A stretch of 41,508 nt of DNA. Origin: a virus. The position numbers and the translations under genes were made by a program. The stretch spans positions 1-41,508 of IMG/VR virus record IMGVR_UViG_3300010371_000022. The stretch is one strand, 5' to 3'. Every line of letters begins with the position of its first letter. Positions within the stretch are counted from its first letter, which is position 1. Below are positions 1 to 6,218 of this stretch, one piece after another. The notes under the pieces were generated by a model. The model ran no database searches, was not told the DNA's origin, and was given only the letters and a program-made list of their open reading frames with translations.

Positions 1-123
1 TCGAAATACCAAGTCGTCTAGCCTTCGGAACAATATTCCGATTTGTCCATTCCGAATCAAGGCGAAGCTGATAAGGGTTGAGAATAAAATCAACATCCCT
101 ACCTTGCTTGTCGGGAATGCGAA
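1..123. repeat. Terminal redundancy, left copy
   Basis: These 123 bases are identical to the last 123 bases of the window (41386-41508). The large terminase reading frame runs through both copies without a break, so the sequence closes into a circle of about 41,385 bp. The short exact length looks like an assembler overlap rather than a biological terminal repeat, but a short direct terminal repeat cannot be excluded from sequence alone. Confidence 0.95.
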
Positions 124-157
124 AAATGGATTCGATGATGATGCGTTCTTGGGACAT
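1..157 (-). CDS. Large terminase subunit, N-terminal end (continues at 41385)
   Basis: This is the start of the terminase ATPase/nuclease gene whose main body lies at 39974-41508; joined through the circle the protein is 522 residues. The ATG is at 155-157 and shares one base with the stop of the DUF551 gene (TAATG). The segment encodes the N-terminal adenine-recognition region (residues N-P-Y-Q) and, immediately after, the deviant Walker A motif with a K-A-R-R-L-G-I-S core. It is listed separately only because the window cuts the gene. Confidence 0.93.
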   Translation of the reverse strand, partial: MSQERIIIESIFRIPDKQGRDVDFILNPYQLRLDSEWTNRNIVPKARRLGIS

Positions 158-420
158 TATGAAATTGGCGGTCCGATAAAATCCAATGGGAGCCAATGCG
201 TATAATATTTCATCGGCAAATCCATTGCCCCAGTCCAGACAAATCCATTTTTATGCGAAGATACCTGTCCGATAGTAATTGTCGGTTTTTGTTTAAGCAA
301 CTTCTCCCCGTCACCGACCCACCAAAGAAAAACGGTTTTATCTAATGGTGCTGTAGAAATAGGACGCCAAGGCGGAGAAACGCCGTCGCTTCGTTCTTGC
401 GTCATTTTGGTGCAATCCAT
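157..420 (-). CDS. DUF551-like small phage protein
   Basis: The 87-residue product has the family signature: W-R-P-I-S-T-A-P-x-D near the N-terminus, a short beta-rich middle, and T-H-W-L-P-L near the C-terminus. DUF551 proteins are common in phages and have no established function. The gene sits between the methyltransferase and the large terminase in the leftward late operon. The ATG at 420 overlaps the methyltransferase by 19 bases and has an AAAGGAGA sequence rather far upstream (about 12 bases); an ATG at 405 forms a tidy ATGA overlap with the methyltransferase stop but has no visible ribosome site. Confidence 0.75.
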   Translation of the reverse strand: MDCTKMTQERSDGVSPPWRPISTAPLDKTVFLWWVGDGEKLLKQKPTITIGQVSSHKNGFVWTGAMDLPMKYYTHWLPLDFIGPPIS

Positions 421-923
421 TTCAATATCGTTTCTCCTTTATATGCAGCATCCCAAATAAACCAAGCAAATGCCATTGTGCCGGAACCGCCAGTGATTTT
501 ACCTTCGGGATACATTGTAATGCGTTTGCTGAATACTAATACTCTTGCTGGTGGTGTTATTGAGAATATCTCATTATATCGAGCTTGACTTTCTAAAAAC
601 GCCAAGCGAAGCAACATCGCGACTTTAGGCGCTTTTTTAAGCGCCGATGTAACAAACCAATCAGCTATGCTGAATGGCGGATTGGTAATAATATTGTCGG
701 CGGTTCTACTATCTTTAAGAAAATTGATTCCTGCAATTCCAAACCCGAAGTCGTTTACATCACACGAAATTACGTCATATCCTTTTGATAAAAGAACCTT
801 TGAAATAGCACCGGAACCACAAGCAGGTTCTAATATGGTTCCGTTAAATGGCTCATTTTCTAAAAGCGAAAGCGTAACCCATTTAGGAGTTGGGTAGAAT
901 TCTGCTCCTCTAGCATCAATCAT
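402..923 (-). CDS. DNA adenine methyltransferase-like protein
   Basis: The 173-residue protein has the class I methyltransferase layout. A SAM-binding motif I reads E-P-A-C-G-S-G, an acidic end to the second strand lies in I-S-C-D-V-N-D, and the catalytic motif IV reads N-P-P-F, which is typical of N6-adenine (D/N-P-P-Y/F/W) enzymes. It lacks a separate recognition domain, as is usual for short phage enzymes of this type. It may protect phage DNA from host restriction. ATG at 923 overlaps the upstream stop as ATGA and is preceded by GAGGGG; a GTG at 929 is the alternative. It is carried within the packaging operon rather than with replication genes. Confidence 0.85.
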   Translation of the reverse strand: MIDARGAEFYPTPKWVTLSLLENEPFNGTILEPACGSGAISKVLLSKGYDVISCDVNDFGFGIAGINFLKDSRTADNIITNPPFSIADWFVTSALKKAPKVAMLLRLAFLESQARYNEIFSITPPARVLVFSKRITMYPEGKITGGSGTMAFAWFIWDAAYKGETILKWIAPK

Positions 924-1276
924 GCCCACCCCTCAATCGACACATTCCCGGCCGCAGTTGTGAAGATTGAAATAACATCTCCAACAGTGACGGAGAAGAA
1001 GCGGGGATAGTTGACTGAAACGAAGAGAGAACCAATGCCGGTTGAAACATTCCCGCTCGGAATAGCGGCGGTTCCGCCATTCGTCTGAATCCAAAGATTC
1101 ACATCGCCTGAAATGCTAATCTTCGAAACGCCGGCCGGAACTGTATATGAATTCGCCGCTGCGCCGGAAGTATGTAAATTATCAACCCACTTCGGAAGGA
1201 CGTGGTAATCCGGCAGCACCTTCCCCTCGTTCCTCGCCGCCGGAATGTCCGTCACTACTGATGCTGTTGCTGCCAT
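920..1276 (-). CDS. Putative decoration or head-fibre protein
   Basis: The 118-residue, beta-rich protein has low lysine content in its second half. Alternating hydrophobic segments around A-N-S-Y-T-V-P-A-G, a V-N-L-W-I-Q strand and A-I-P-S-G-N-V resemble a family of small beta-sandwich virion proteins often found beside podovirus terminase genes. Role on the capsid surface is inference from that resemblance and from the late-operon position. The start is uncertain: the ATG at 1276 makes a 95-base out-of-frame overlap with the small terminase, and the only earlier-ending alternatives are GTG codons inside the overlap with poor ribosome sites. Confidence 0.65.
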   Translation of the reverse strand: MAATASVVTDIPAARNEGKVLPDYHVLPKWVDNLHTSGAAANSYTVPAGVSKISISGDVNLWIQTNGGTAAIPSGNVSTGIGSLFVSVNYPRFFSVTVGDVISIFTTAAGNVSIEGWA

Positions 1277-1766
1277 TGGAGTTTCCCGTATTTACATTGA
1301 CATTGACTTGAACGGCATTGACGAGCCGTTGAACGACATCTTCTAGGGATGCACTCTCAGCGCCGCCGCCTTTCTTCTCAAAATATCCATGCGCCTTAAG
1401 CCACTTATCGGCGGCGGAAAGGCGCACATCTATATCTTGATCGAAATCAAGCGCATCGGAGATTGCATCAATCGCCTTCCCTTTCAAAGCGAGAAAGCGA
1501 ATATCTAATTCATCAATCTTAGCCTTGGCATGTGCTTTGATAAGAGGATCATTCAAAATCTGGGAAACACGCTGCTCTGTTATTCCCATATTCCGAGCAA
1601 TCATCGTATTAGGAACGCCATTCATATGAAGTTGTAGAATTACTTCATACTTCGGTCGAAGCCGCTTCAACGGCATCGTTCCATTGGCATTCCTATAACC
1701 TGTTGCTTTCTGCAACAGATACTCTTGATGCCGCTCCTCACTTGTCGTCTTTAATGTATAAACCAC
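1182..1766 (-). CDS. Small terminase subunit
   Basis: The 194-residue protein has an N-terminal helix-turn-helix (about residues 40-75: V-I-L-Q-L-H, I-A-R-N-M-G-I-T, Q-R-V-S-Q-I-L) that would bind the packaging site. A charged helical oligomerisation region follows, then a low-complexity Asn/Gly/Ser tail. Size, order of domains and position upstream of the large terminase fit TerS. Translation begins at GTG 1764-1766, sharing a base with the nuclease stop (TAGTG), with GGAG seven bases upstream. The low-complexity tail is where the decoration-like gene overlaps in another frame. Confidence 0.75.
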   Translation of the reverse strand: MVYTLKTTSEERHQEYLLQKATGYRNANGTMPLKRLRPKYEVILQLHMNGVPNTMIARNMGITEQRVSQILNDPLIKAHAKAKIDELDIRFLALKGKAIDAISDALDFDQDIDVRLSAADKWLKAHGYFEKKGGGAESASLEDVVQRLVNAVQVNVNVNTGNSNGSNSISSDGHSGGEERGEGAAGLPRPSEVG

Positions 1767-2275
1767 TATCTCGCTCCACGGGGGCGGCAGATATAAACTG
1801 AAAATTGCCCCGGAATTGAATTCACAATACTAGAACGAACATAAGTGTTAGGAACGCGGATAGAATAATCATACCAACGCGTAACTTCGCAAGCCGCATA
1901 TTCCCAATTCTTCGTTCCAAGCACTTTCTGCAAAACAGGGAAATAAAGGTTGCTGATTTGGTTAAAAGCAACCTCAGTGTGTTTTAGTTTGATTTCACAT
2001 ATTATAACCTTACCTCGTTCAAGATCGAATAAAATTCCATCTGGTTGGCAATAGCGCCTTTGTCGCGAATAGCCGTCGAAGTAGGAAAACCAGGGCGCAG
2101 GGAGATATGAAACGCCGAACCTCTCACATAAATCTCGCTGCACGCAATATTCATATCGAAGCCCCCGCTGCTGCGCGGCGGTTGGCTTTTTTCCGCTCTT
2201 TGGGAAAGCGGAACTTGGCGGAGCCGGGATCAAAAAGGCATCGAGGGGTTCTATCCGACGAAGATAATCTGTCAT
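1766..2275 (-). CDS. PD-(D/E)XK nuclease-like protein
   Basis: The 169-residue protein has the core of a PD-(D/E)XK nuclease: Q-P-D-G-I-L-F, then a strand ending in C-E-I-K, with a C-terminal helix-rich part. An N-terminal block (L-R-Y-E-Y-C-V-Q-R) is typical of phage single-domain members. It is the first gene of the leftward late operon, about 100 bases after the proposed promoter, and directly precedes the small terminase. A role in trimming or resolving packaging intermediates is inference. ATG at 2275 has GGAGG about 12 bases upstream. Confidence 0.75.
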   Translation of the reverse strand: MTDYLRRIEPLDAFLIPAPPSSAFPKSGKKPTAAQQRGLRYEYCVQRDLCERFGVSYLPAPWFSYFDGYSRQRRYCQPDGILFDLERGKVIICEIKLKHTEVAFNQISNLYFPVLQKVLGTKNWEYAACEVTRWYDYSIRVPNTYVRSSIVNSIPGQFSVYICRPRGAR

Positions 2276-2380
2276 TCAATGCAAGCTCCTCCGCCCTCGC
2301 GGGGGCGAGCCGGGCCAAATCGGAAATCATGAGAAAGGAAAGCGTATCCATTGGAATGAACTACATAAATGCCTTCTCTC

Positions 2381-2409
2381 AATATAGGATAGAATAGCGA
2401 GAAAAGCAA
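2381..2409 (-). promoter_or_regulatory. Leftward late-operon promoter
   Basis: Reading the minus strand, TTGCTT (2404-2409) and TATATT (2381-2386) are separated by exactly 17 bases, a good sigma70 layout. It lies just after a leftward terminator and before the nuclease-terminase operon, so transcription would begin near 2374. The same hexamer pair (TTGCTC and TATATT) recurs at 7034-7062. Confidence 0.65.
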
Positions 2410-2430
2410 GGAACGCTGCGAAGCGGGCAA

Positions 2431-2454
2431 GAAAAAGCCCCGCCGGAGCGGGGC
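2431..2454 (-). terminator. Rho-independent terminator, leftward
   Basis: A perfect 7-bp GC stem (2437-2443 with 2448-2454) and a 4-base loop are followed on the minus strand by five T and further T-rich sequence. It would stop leftward transcripts from the control region and insulate the late promoter that starts 22 bases downstream. Confidence 0.85.
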
Positions 2455-2479
2455 TAGGATAGGGAGGATTAGCATGGAT

Positions 2480-2508
2480 ACTGTACCAAAAGCGCGAAGC
2501 GCTGTAAA
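2480..2508 (-). promoter_or_regulatory. Possible leftward promoter with hairpin spacer
   Basis: On the minus strand TTTACA (2503-2508) and TACAGT (2480-2485) are 17 bases apart. The spacer contains a 5-bp inverted repeat centred on TTC. A transcript from here would meet the terminator at 2431 within about 40 bases, so it would be a tiny RNA, or the match may be chance. Confidence 0.35.
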
Positions 2509-2617
2509 GCGGAGCTTAAATACTTTAGTTTTCCTTGAACTGCGAGGGTTTGGAAGGTCACTTATATAAAGCCGACACCCCCGCCGGGGGCTAGGGCCGG
2601 CGGGCATGGAACAACTA

Positions 2618-2764
2618 CTAATCGTATCGTTGCATAAACATCACGCCATTACTAGATCGCCGCCCGCTTCCGCCATAGGCAATGGCGGTAACTTCTGCCC
2701 TGGCGAGCGGCAGATATATGCGACTGCCTTCCATCAACATCACTACGTGGCGTCGGTTTTTCAT
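2618..2764 (-). CDS. Doubtful 48-residue ORF in the control region
   Basis: This short basic ORF (M-K-N-R-R-H start, G-G-S-G-R-R near the end) lies between the two leftward terminators. No ribosome site precedes it and no promoter is visible between it and the terminator at 2784-2819. It is included because it is the only open frame with any plausibility in the 2510-2780 interval, which otherwise holds an inverted repeat at 2670-2688 and nothing else recognised. Confidence 0.2.
   Translation of the reverse strand: MKNRRHVVMLMEGSRIYLPLARAEVTAIAYGGSGRRSSNGVMFMQRYD
2670..2688. repeat. Inverted repeat (CCGCCAT hairpin)
   Basis: CCGCCAT and ATGGCGG flank a 5-base loop (AGGCA). A closely similar hairpin, CGCCAT with loop GGGCG and ATGGCG, follows the integrase at 5911-5927. 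No T-run follows on either strand, so it is not an obvious terminator. Confidence 0.6.
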
Positions 2765-2783
2765 CAATCGATTCGGCCAACAT

Positions 2784-2819
2784 AAAAAGAAACGGCGAGC
2801 CGAAGCCCGCCGCTCTTTT
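2784..2819 (-). terminator. Terminator with UUCG loop, probably bidirectional
   Basis: An 8-bp stem with one mismatch (2793-2800 with 2805-2812) is closed on the minus strand by a C-UUCG-G tetraloop, followed by T-rich sequence. It begins about 20 bases after the stop of the 2835-3317 gene. On the plus strand the same stem is followed by CTCTTTTG, so it may also work rightward. Confidence 0.8.
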
Positions 2820-2834
2820 GAATTACAGTAGCGA

Positions 2835-3317
2835 TTAGAAATCGAGTGAAATCGCCGGCTGTTTCTTGGCTGCCTTCGCCGCTTCCTTCGCGCGATCCGC
2901 TGCCATACGAGCGAGAACAACAGCAACTTGAGGATGCTTGCGAAGCGCGGCCTTCTCCTTCCGTCCCATGCTCGAAAGCCGTTCCTCAACCACGTGCGTC
3001 GGTTTTGAAGTGACTTCGGCGAGAGCAAGAACAAGTTCCTTTGGCTCTTTCTCACTCTTCTCGCGCCCTGGCTTCCACTCGCCAGCCTTGAGCGCAGCAA
3101 TTGCCTTTTTCGTCGCTTCCTGCGGATCAGCGGCCTTGGCATATGCCTGTCCAACGATCCGAGAAACCCCAACACATTCCAAATTGACGCGCGTGGTGTC
3201 CGGGAGTTCCGACACATTCAATGCGATTTCGTCGCCATTGGCGAACTTGAATGTCACGGCGCCATCGCCGTTGATATGCGCTCGCGCCACACTCCGGCGC
3301 TTACCCTTATCGGCCAT
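2835..3317 (-). CDS. Uncharacterised protein divergent from the early operon
   Basis: The 160-residue protein has a beta-rich N-terminal third (A-V-T-F-K-F-A-N-G-D-E), a middle helix set and a strongly charged C-terminal tail rich in Ala and Lys. I recognise a similar layout in uncharacterised phage proteins of Alphaproteobacteria, but no function. The gene is a single-gene leftward unit with its own good promoter (3364-3392), AAAGGAAA ribosome site before ATG 3317, and a strong terminator. This is the position a repressor or other early regulator occupies in many temperate phages, yet no helix-turn-helix is evident. Confidence 0.85.
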   Translation of the reverse strand: MADKGKRRSVARAHINGDGAVTFKFANGDEIALNVSELPDTTRVNLECVGVSRIVGQAYAKAADPQEATKKAIAALKAGEWKPGREKSEKEPKELVLALAEVTSKPTHVVEERLSSMGRKEKAALRKHPQVAVVLARMAADRAKEAAKAAKKQPAISLDF

Positions 3318-3363
3318 TTTGAAATTTCCTTTCAGGTTTGAATCAGACAGACAAAACACTCTA

Positions 3364-3392
3364 TATATACGCGCTCGCGCGGCGAATTGCAA
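3364..3392 (-). promoter_or_regulatory. Leftward promoter of the 2835-3317 gene
   Basis: On the minus strand TTGCAA (3387-3392) and TATATA (3364-3369) are 17 bases apart. The spacer holds an inverted repeat, CGCGC-GA-GCGCG, adjoining the -10 box, which could be an operator. Confidence 0.7.
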
Positions 3393-3645
3393 TGGGAATT
3401 TTTGGGTTGTAGTTCCGGGCGGAAGTCCGTTTGACGGTTTGGCTTGGCACATAGACTGCCAAACTCGCTGAATGCGAGGGGGGCATCTCTAATTTAGGGG
3501 GTGTACTTCTCGTTGGTATACAAAATTTTTTATTCCTTAAACCAGACCAAAACCCCCTTACCGATACATCACCCCTTCGCTTACGGCGAGTTTAGCAGTT
3601 TATGTGACCCACAAGCAGGTCAAACCATTTTTCTCATTTTACCGC
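3393..3645. other. Divergent control region, non-coding
   Basis: No gene is supported here. The middle (about 3515-3545) is AT-rich with a run of T, flanked by G- and C-runs that are partly complementary (AGGGGGTG near 3500 and ACCCCCTT near 3555). It separates the leftward and rightward promoters and could hold operators or a replication origin. Neither is proven by the sequence. Confidence 0.5.
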
Positions 3646-3674
3646 TTGACGGGCTTCGCCCGCTGCCCTATATA
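3646..3674 (+). promoter_or_regulatory. Rightward early promoter
   Basis: TTGACG (3646-3651) and TATATA (3669-3674) are 17 bases apart. A 5-bp inverted repeat, CGGGC-TTC-GCCCG, lies at 3650-3662 between the boxes. It directly precedes the first gene of the long rightward operon and is the best promoter match in the window. Confidence 0.8.
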
Positions 3675-3722
3675 TAAAGTGTGTTCAGCCGCTCACGCGG
3701 CATTCGGAAGGAGCAAAGGGAT

Positions 3723-4031
3723 ATGGATATGAGCAAGGCCGCGATGCCAGCACGCTATGGCAGAGTCACAAAGGCAGATGAAGCGCACCCGCTATTCCCG
3801 CTCTATCGCCAATATCGTAGCAGCATGTCGCGGTTGATGGTTGATAGCAGCGATTTCCGCGATTGGCTCGGCCAATATGAACAAGAGCTAGTAAGCGTCG
3901 AATTCTCTAAACACCCGCGCATGTCCGAGTTCCTTCAATGGATGAAGGTCAATCAAGGCGGTGCGCGCAAATGTCCCGCAGGCGCATTCCCTCACAATTT
4001 CAAGTTCTGGCTAGAGGGAGGCCGCTGGTAA
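3723..4031 (+). CDS. Uncharacterised early protein, first gene of the rightward operon
   Basis: The 102-residue product is hydrophilic with several Tyr, Arg and Trp residues and no membrane segment. I do not recognise it. The start at 3723 is chosen because GGAAGGAG ends nine bases upstream; an in-frame upstream codon would place translation inside the promoter leader. As the first gene behind a strong promoter it is probably made early in infection. Confidence 0.75.
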   Translation: MDMSKAAMPARYGRVTKADEAHPLFPLYRQYRSSMSRLMVDSSDFRDWLGQYEQELVSVEFSKHPRMSEFLQWMKVNQGGARKCPAGAFPHNFKFWLEGGRW

Positions 4032-4049
4032 CGCCAACGCCACAACTCA

Positions 4050-4084
4050 CTTAAGCCCGCATGGATGATCCCAGCGGGCTTAAG
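4050..4084. repeat. Strong 11-bp inverted repeat between early genes
   Basis: Arms 4050-4060 and 4074-4084 are perfectly complementary (CTTAAGCCCGC) around a 13-base loop. The outer CTCA/TGAG can extend the stem after a small bulge. No T-run follows on the plus strand. It may be a transcript-stabilising or processing hairpin downstream of the first early gene. Confidence 0.8.
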
Positions 4085-4129
4085 GCAGTGAGAGACCATC
4101 AATTCTGGTACTCGGAAGGAGCAACCAAC

Positions 4130-4219
4130 ATGGACCCCAACAGCATCTCTTATCACTGGCCGCAACTCCTCCTTATCATCGCTGTTGGCGCGATTTTTGT
4201 GATTGCATCCCTGACTTGA
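4130..4219 (+). CDS. 29-residue membrane peptide
   Basis: GGAAGGAG lies eight bases before ATG 4130. The peptide has a short polar start (M-D-P-N-S) and one continuous hydrophobic segment (L-L-L-I-I-A-V-G-A-I-F-V-I-A) that would span the membrane. The ribosome site is nearly identical to that of the gene before it. Function unknown; early single-pass peptides can act on host membranes or as lysis regulators. Confidence 0.65.
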   Translation: MDPNSISYHWPQLLLIIAVGAIFVIASLT

Positions 4220-4243
4220 AATTGGAAAGAGGAGGGTTGAGCC

Positions 4244-4324
4244 ATGGAATACATTCTTTTCATGATCCTCCTCGCCTTCATCGGCGGGCATATTATTCAG
4301 AAGAATTGGATTGATGGGGAATAG
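4244..4324 (+). CDS. 26-residue membrane peptide
   Basis: GAGGAGGG precedes ATG 4244 by about seven bases. Residues 3-18 form one hydrophobic segment (Y-I-L-F-M-I-L-L-A-F-I-G-G) followed by a charged tail ending N-W-I-D-G-E. It follows a similar peptide gene by 24 bases, so two tiny membrane proteins are made in succession. Function unknown. Confidence 0.65.
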   Translation: MEYILFMILLAFIGGHIIQKNWIDGE

Positions 4325-4389
4325 CGCAGCGCGAAAGCGCGGCGTATCACTACTAGTCCTTCATCCCATTTTCATCAAGGATATTCAAA

Positions 4390-4503
4390 ATGCCCGACGG
4401 AATTTTAGAACCAACTTCATTAACTAGAGAAGCTTGGCTTGAGCTTTCTATCGAAAAGCTCCCTCATTGCCCCGAGCATGGGGAAATGGAGATTGCATCA
4501 TGA
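4390..4503 (+). CDS. Uncharacterised 37-residue protein
   Basis: The product is acidic, with L-T-R-E-A-W-L and C-P-E-H-G. The L-T-R-x-x-W-L segment recalls the start of phage SprT-like proteins, but no metallopeptidase core follows. AAGGA lies about nine bases before the ATG and the stop overlaps the next start as ATGA, which supports translation. Confidence 0.5.
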   Translation: MPDGILEPTSLTREAWLELSIEKLPHCPEHGEMEIAS

Positions 4504-4709
4504 CCAACAGCGAGCGCAGCGAGGACGGAATTGCTCGCATTGACCATATCACTGCCCGCAAACGGCTTACCGCTCGTTTCTATGATCAAAAACGTAAGTT
4601 TCCTGGAATGACGGTTCGATTAGACGATTACGTACAACAGAATTTATGGGCCGTTATGAATTTCGATTTATTGAAGGATTACGACGAGAATTATAAGAGG
4701 GGAATTTAA
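4500..4709 (+). CDS. Uncharacterised 69-residue protein
   Basis: ATG 4500 overlaps the preceding stop as ATGA and has GGAG eight bases upstream; an in-frame ATG at 4467 is less likely. The protein is charged and mainly helical, with no recognised motif. It is four bases from the next gene. Confidence 0.6.
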   Translation: MTNSERSEDGIARIDHITARKRLTARFYDQKRKFPGMTVRLDDYVQQNLWAVMNFDLLKDYDENYKRGI

Positions 4710-4712
4710 TCA

Positions 4713-5042
4713 ATGTCTCGCCCGCCGCAACGAAGTGACTATCGCCATTTCCCGCAAGAATACTTTGACTTGCTCGACCGCTTCGATTCCACCGGAACCG
4801 TCACCATTTCTGGCATAACCCGGAAGGAAGCAGTTTCAATGAGGAATGGATTATACTATTTCTTCAACTTCCTCCGGAACGCATATGAGATTGATGAATA
4901 TGCAAGGCGATATTCCGATATCGCGCGGAAGGCTGTTATTCGGATCACGCCAACCAGCGGCCCTGGCGATGCGCCAGCGCAATTCGAAATTGCAACAAAT
5001 CCCGTCGTTTCATTCTTTGAACGCGGAACCAAAACCGATTAG
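4713..5042 (+). CDS. Uncharacterised 109-residue protein
   Basis: The product has an acidic N-terminal part (Y-F-D-L-L-D-R-F-D), then T-R-K-E-A-x-S-M-R and an aromatic helix. This arrangement resembles uncharacterised small phage proteins that may bind DNA, but the match is weak. AGGGGA precedes the start. It lies directly upstream of the integrase. Confidence 0.7.
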   Translation: MSRPPQRSDYRHFPQEYFDLLDRFDSTGTVTISGITRKEAVSMRNGLYYFFNFLRNAYEIDEYARRYSDIARKAVIRITPTSGPGDAPAQFEIATNPVVSFFERGTKTD

Positions 5043-5081
5043 CCTTGTCTAACGAATGACATATATGGGAGTCGATTAGCT

Positions 5082-5879
5082 ATGACATTCTCACAAATCG
5101 CGGACCTTTTCATAAAATCTCGCACTCCCGCCCCGCGGGATATCCATCGAATAGGACGCCTATCTACGTGCCTCGGCTTCGGCGATCTTGACGTTTCGAT
5201 CATCAAGCCTATTCATGTCTATCAAGCAGCGCACGCGCTCTATCCGAATTGCAGCAATGAAACAAAAAATCGAGAATGTCTCGCAATGGCATCTGTTGTT
5301 CTCAACTTCGCCGCTGAGAATGATATTCGCCCACCTTTTCGGTTAAAACGCTTCAAACAGCGCGAACCGGAAACTCGCCGCCCCGCCGATGGCGTGCGGG
5401 AATTACTTCTCAAAAGCACTTACGGGAAGCATCATCTTCTCCTTGCCATCATCTTCTATCAAGGCTGGCGCATTTCTGAAACTCTCGGCTTGCAGGGCGA
5501 GCACATTGATTTACAGCAACGGACTCTTTCCATTTATATAAAGAAAGTTCAGAAGTGGAAAACCGTCCCGATGCATCAAGCTGTTTTCGCTGCAATGCAA
5601 GACGTGCAGATTCAGCGTGGGAATATATTCCCCTGGGAAACGCGGCAAGGGGTTTATAAGTGGTTATCGCCGCTCTGTGAGCGGCTCGGGGTACGCTTCA
5701 CGCCCCACATGGCCCGCCACGCCTTCGGGAGTGCCCTGCACGAGCAGGCGCACGCCACCACGCGCGATATACGTGACCTAGGCACCTGGACTAGCGAGCG
5801 CTCCGTATCGCGCTACGTGACCCCCACTGCTGCGCACATTCGCGGCCTACTCGATCGCTTGACAATCGAGCCGGTATAG
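5082..5879 (+). CDS. int: Tyrosine-family site-specific integrase
   Basis: The 265-residue protein has an N-terminal core-binding region (about 1-95) and a catalytic domain with the expected residues: Arg130 in G-W-R-I-S-E, Lys near 155-160, His209-x-x-Arg212 in H-M-A-R-H, Trp236 in L-G-T-W at the usual second-histidine position, and nucleophile Tyr245. All catalytic residues look intact, so the enzyme is probably active for prophage integration. The third quarter onward (about 5690-5870) is clearly richer in GC than the first half, suggesting recombination within the gene. GGGAG lies about ten bases before ATG. No excisionase is recognised nearby. Confidence 0.93.
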   Translation: MTFSQIADLFIKSRTPAPRDIHRIGRLSTCLGFGDLDVSIIKPIHVYQAAHALYPNCSNETKNRECLAMASVVLNFAAENDIRPPFRLKRFKQREPETRRPADGVRELLLKSTYGKHHLLLAIIFYQGWRISETLGLQGEHIDLQQRTLSIYIKKVQKWKTVPMHQAVFAAMQDVQIQRGNIFPWETRQGVYKWLSPLCERLGVRFTPHMARHAFGSALHEQAHATTRDIRDLGTWTSERSVSRYVTPTAAHIRGLLDRLTIEPV

Positions 5880-5910
5880 ACTAAAGTGTTAGCTGTTCAT
5901 CATTAATCCC

Positions 5911-5927
5911 CGCCATGGGCGATGGCG
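5911..5927. repeat. Hairpin following the integrase
   Basis: CGCCAT, loop GGGCG, ATGGCG. It resembles the hairpin at 2670-2688. It lies 32 bases after the integrase stop in an 82-base gap and could be part of an attachment site or a transcript-end structure; neither is shown. Confidence 0.5.
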
Positions 5928-5961
5928 CTATCACTCTGATTAACAAGAGCATTTACCACAA

Positions 5962-6216
5962 ATGACTAGCTCCCGCTCAACCCAGGATGTTCCAAAAATC
6001 CAACGCGACGTTGACAAGCTGCAACTCGCCTTCATCAAAGCGAGCCGGCGTTTGTCTCAACTAAACGAAGATTATCCGCCCTATTGGCGGAACCTGCGGG
6101 AGCGTGATCGGGCGGAGAAAGTCTTGCGGGATTTAGGCATTGAACCAATTAATCCCGCAAGCATTGAAGCGGAGAAGTTGCTCGCTGCGGAATTGCAGCA
6201 GAAATTGGAAATTTGA
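5962..6216 (+). CDS. Uncharacterised coiled-coil protein
   Basis: The 84-residue protein is highly charged, with heptad-like hydrophobic spacing (I-Q-R-D-V-D-K-L-Q-L-A-F-I-K-A) and a C-terminal helix rich in Glu, Ala and Leu. No ribosome site of good quality precedes ATG 5962. Not recognised. Confidence 0.55.
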   Translation: MTSSRSTQDVPKIQRDVDKLQLAFIKASRRLSQLNEDYPPYWRNLRERDRAEKVLRDLGIEPINPASIEAEKLLAAELQQKLEI

Positions 6217-6218
6217 AA

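Noticed and set aside
2272-2607. Minus-strand ORF of 111 codons upstream of the nuclease
   Set aside because: It runs through a strong terminator and the late promoter, has no ribosome site and an Arg/Pro/Leu-rich composition typical of a chance frame.
2765-3217. Long Arg-rich minus-strand frame overlapping the 2835-3317 gene
   Set aside because: It is an alternate frame of a convincing gene and has extreme Arg content with no ribosome site.
4390-4503. SprT-like metallopeptidase
   Set aside because: Only the L-T-R-x-x-W-L start is similar; the 37-residue product lacks the HExxH core.
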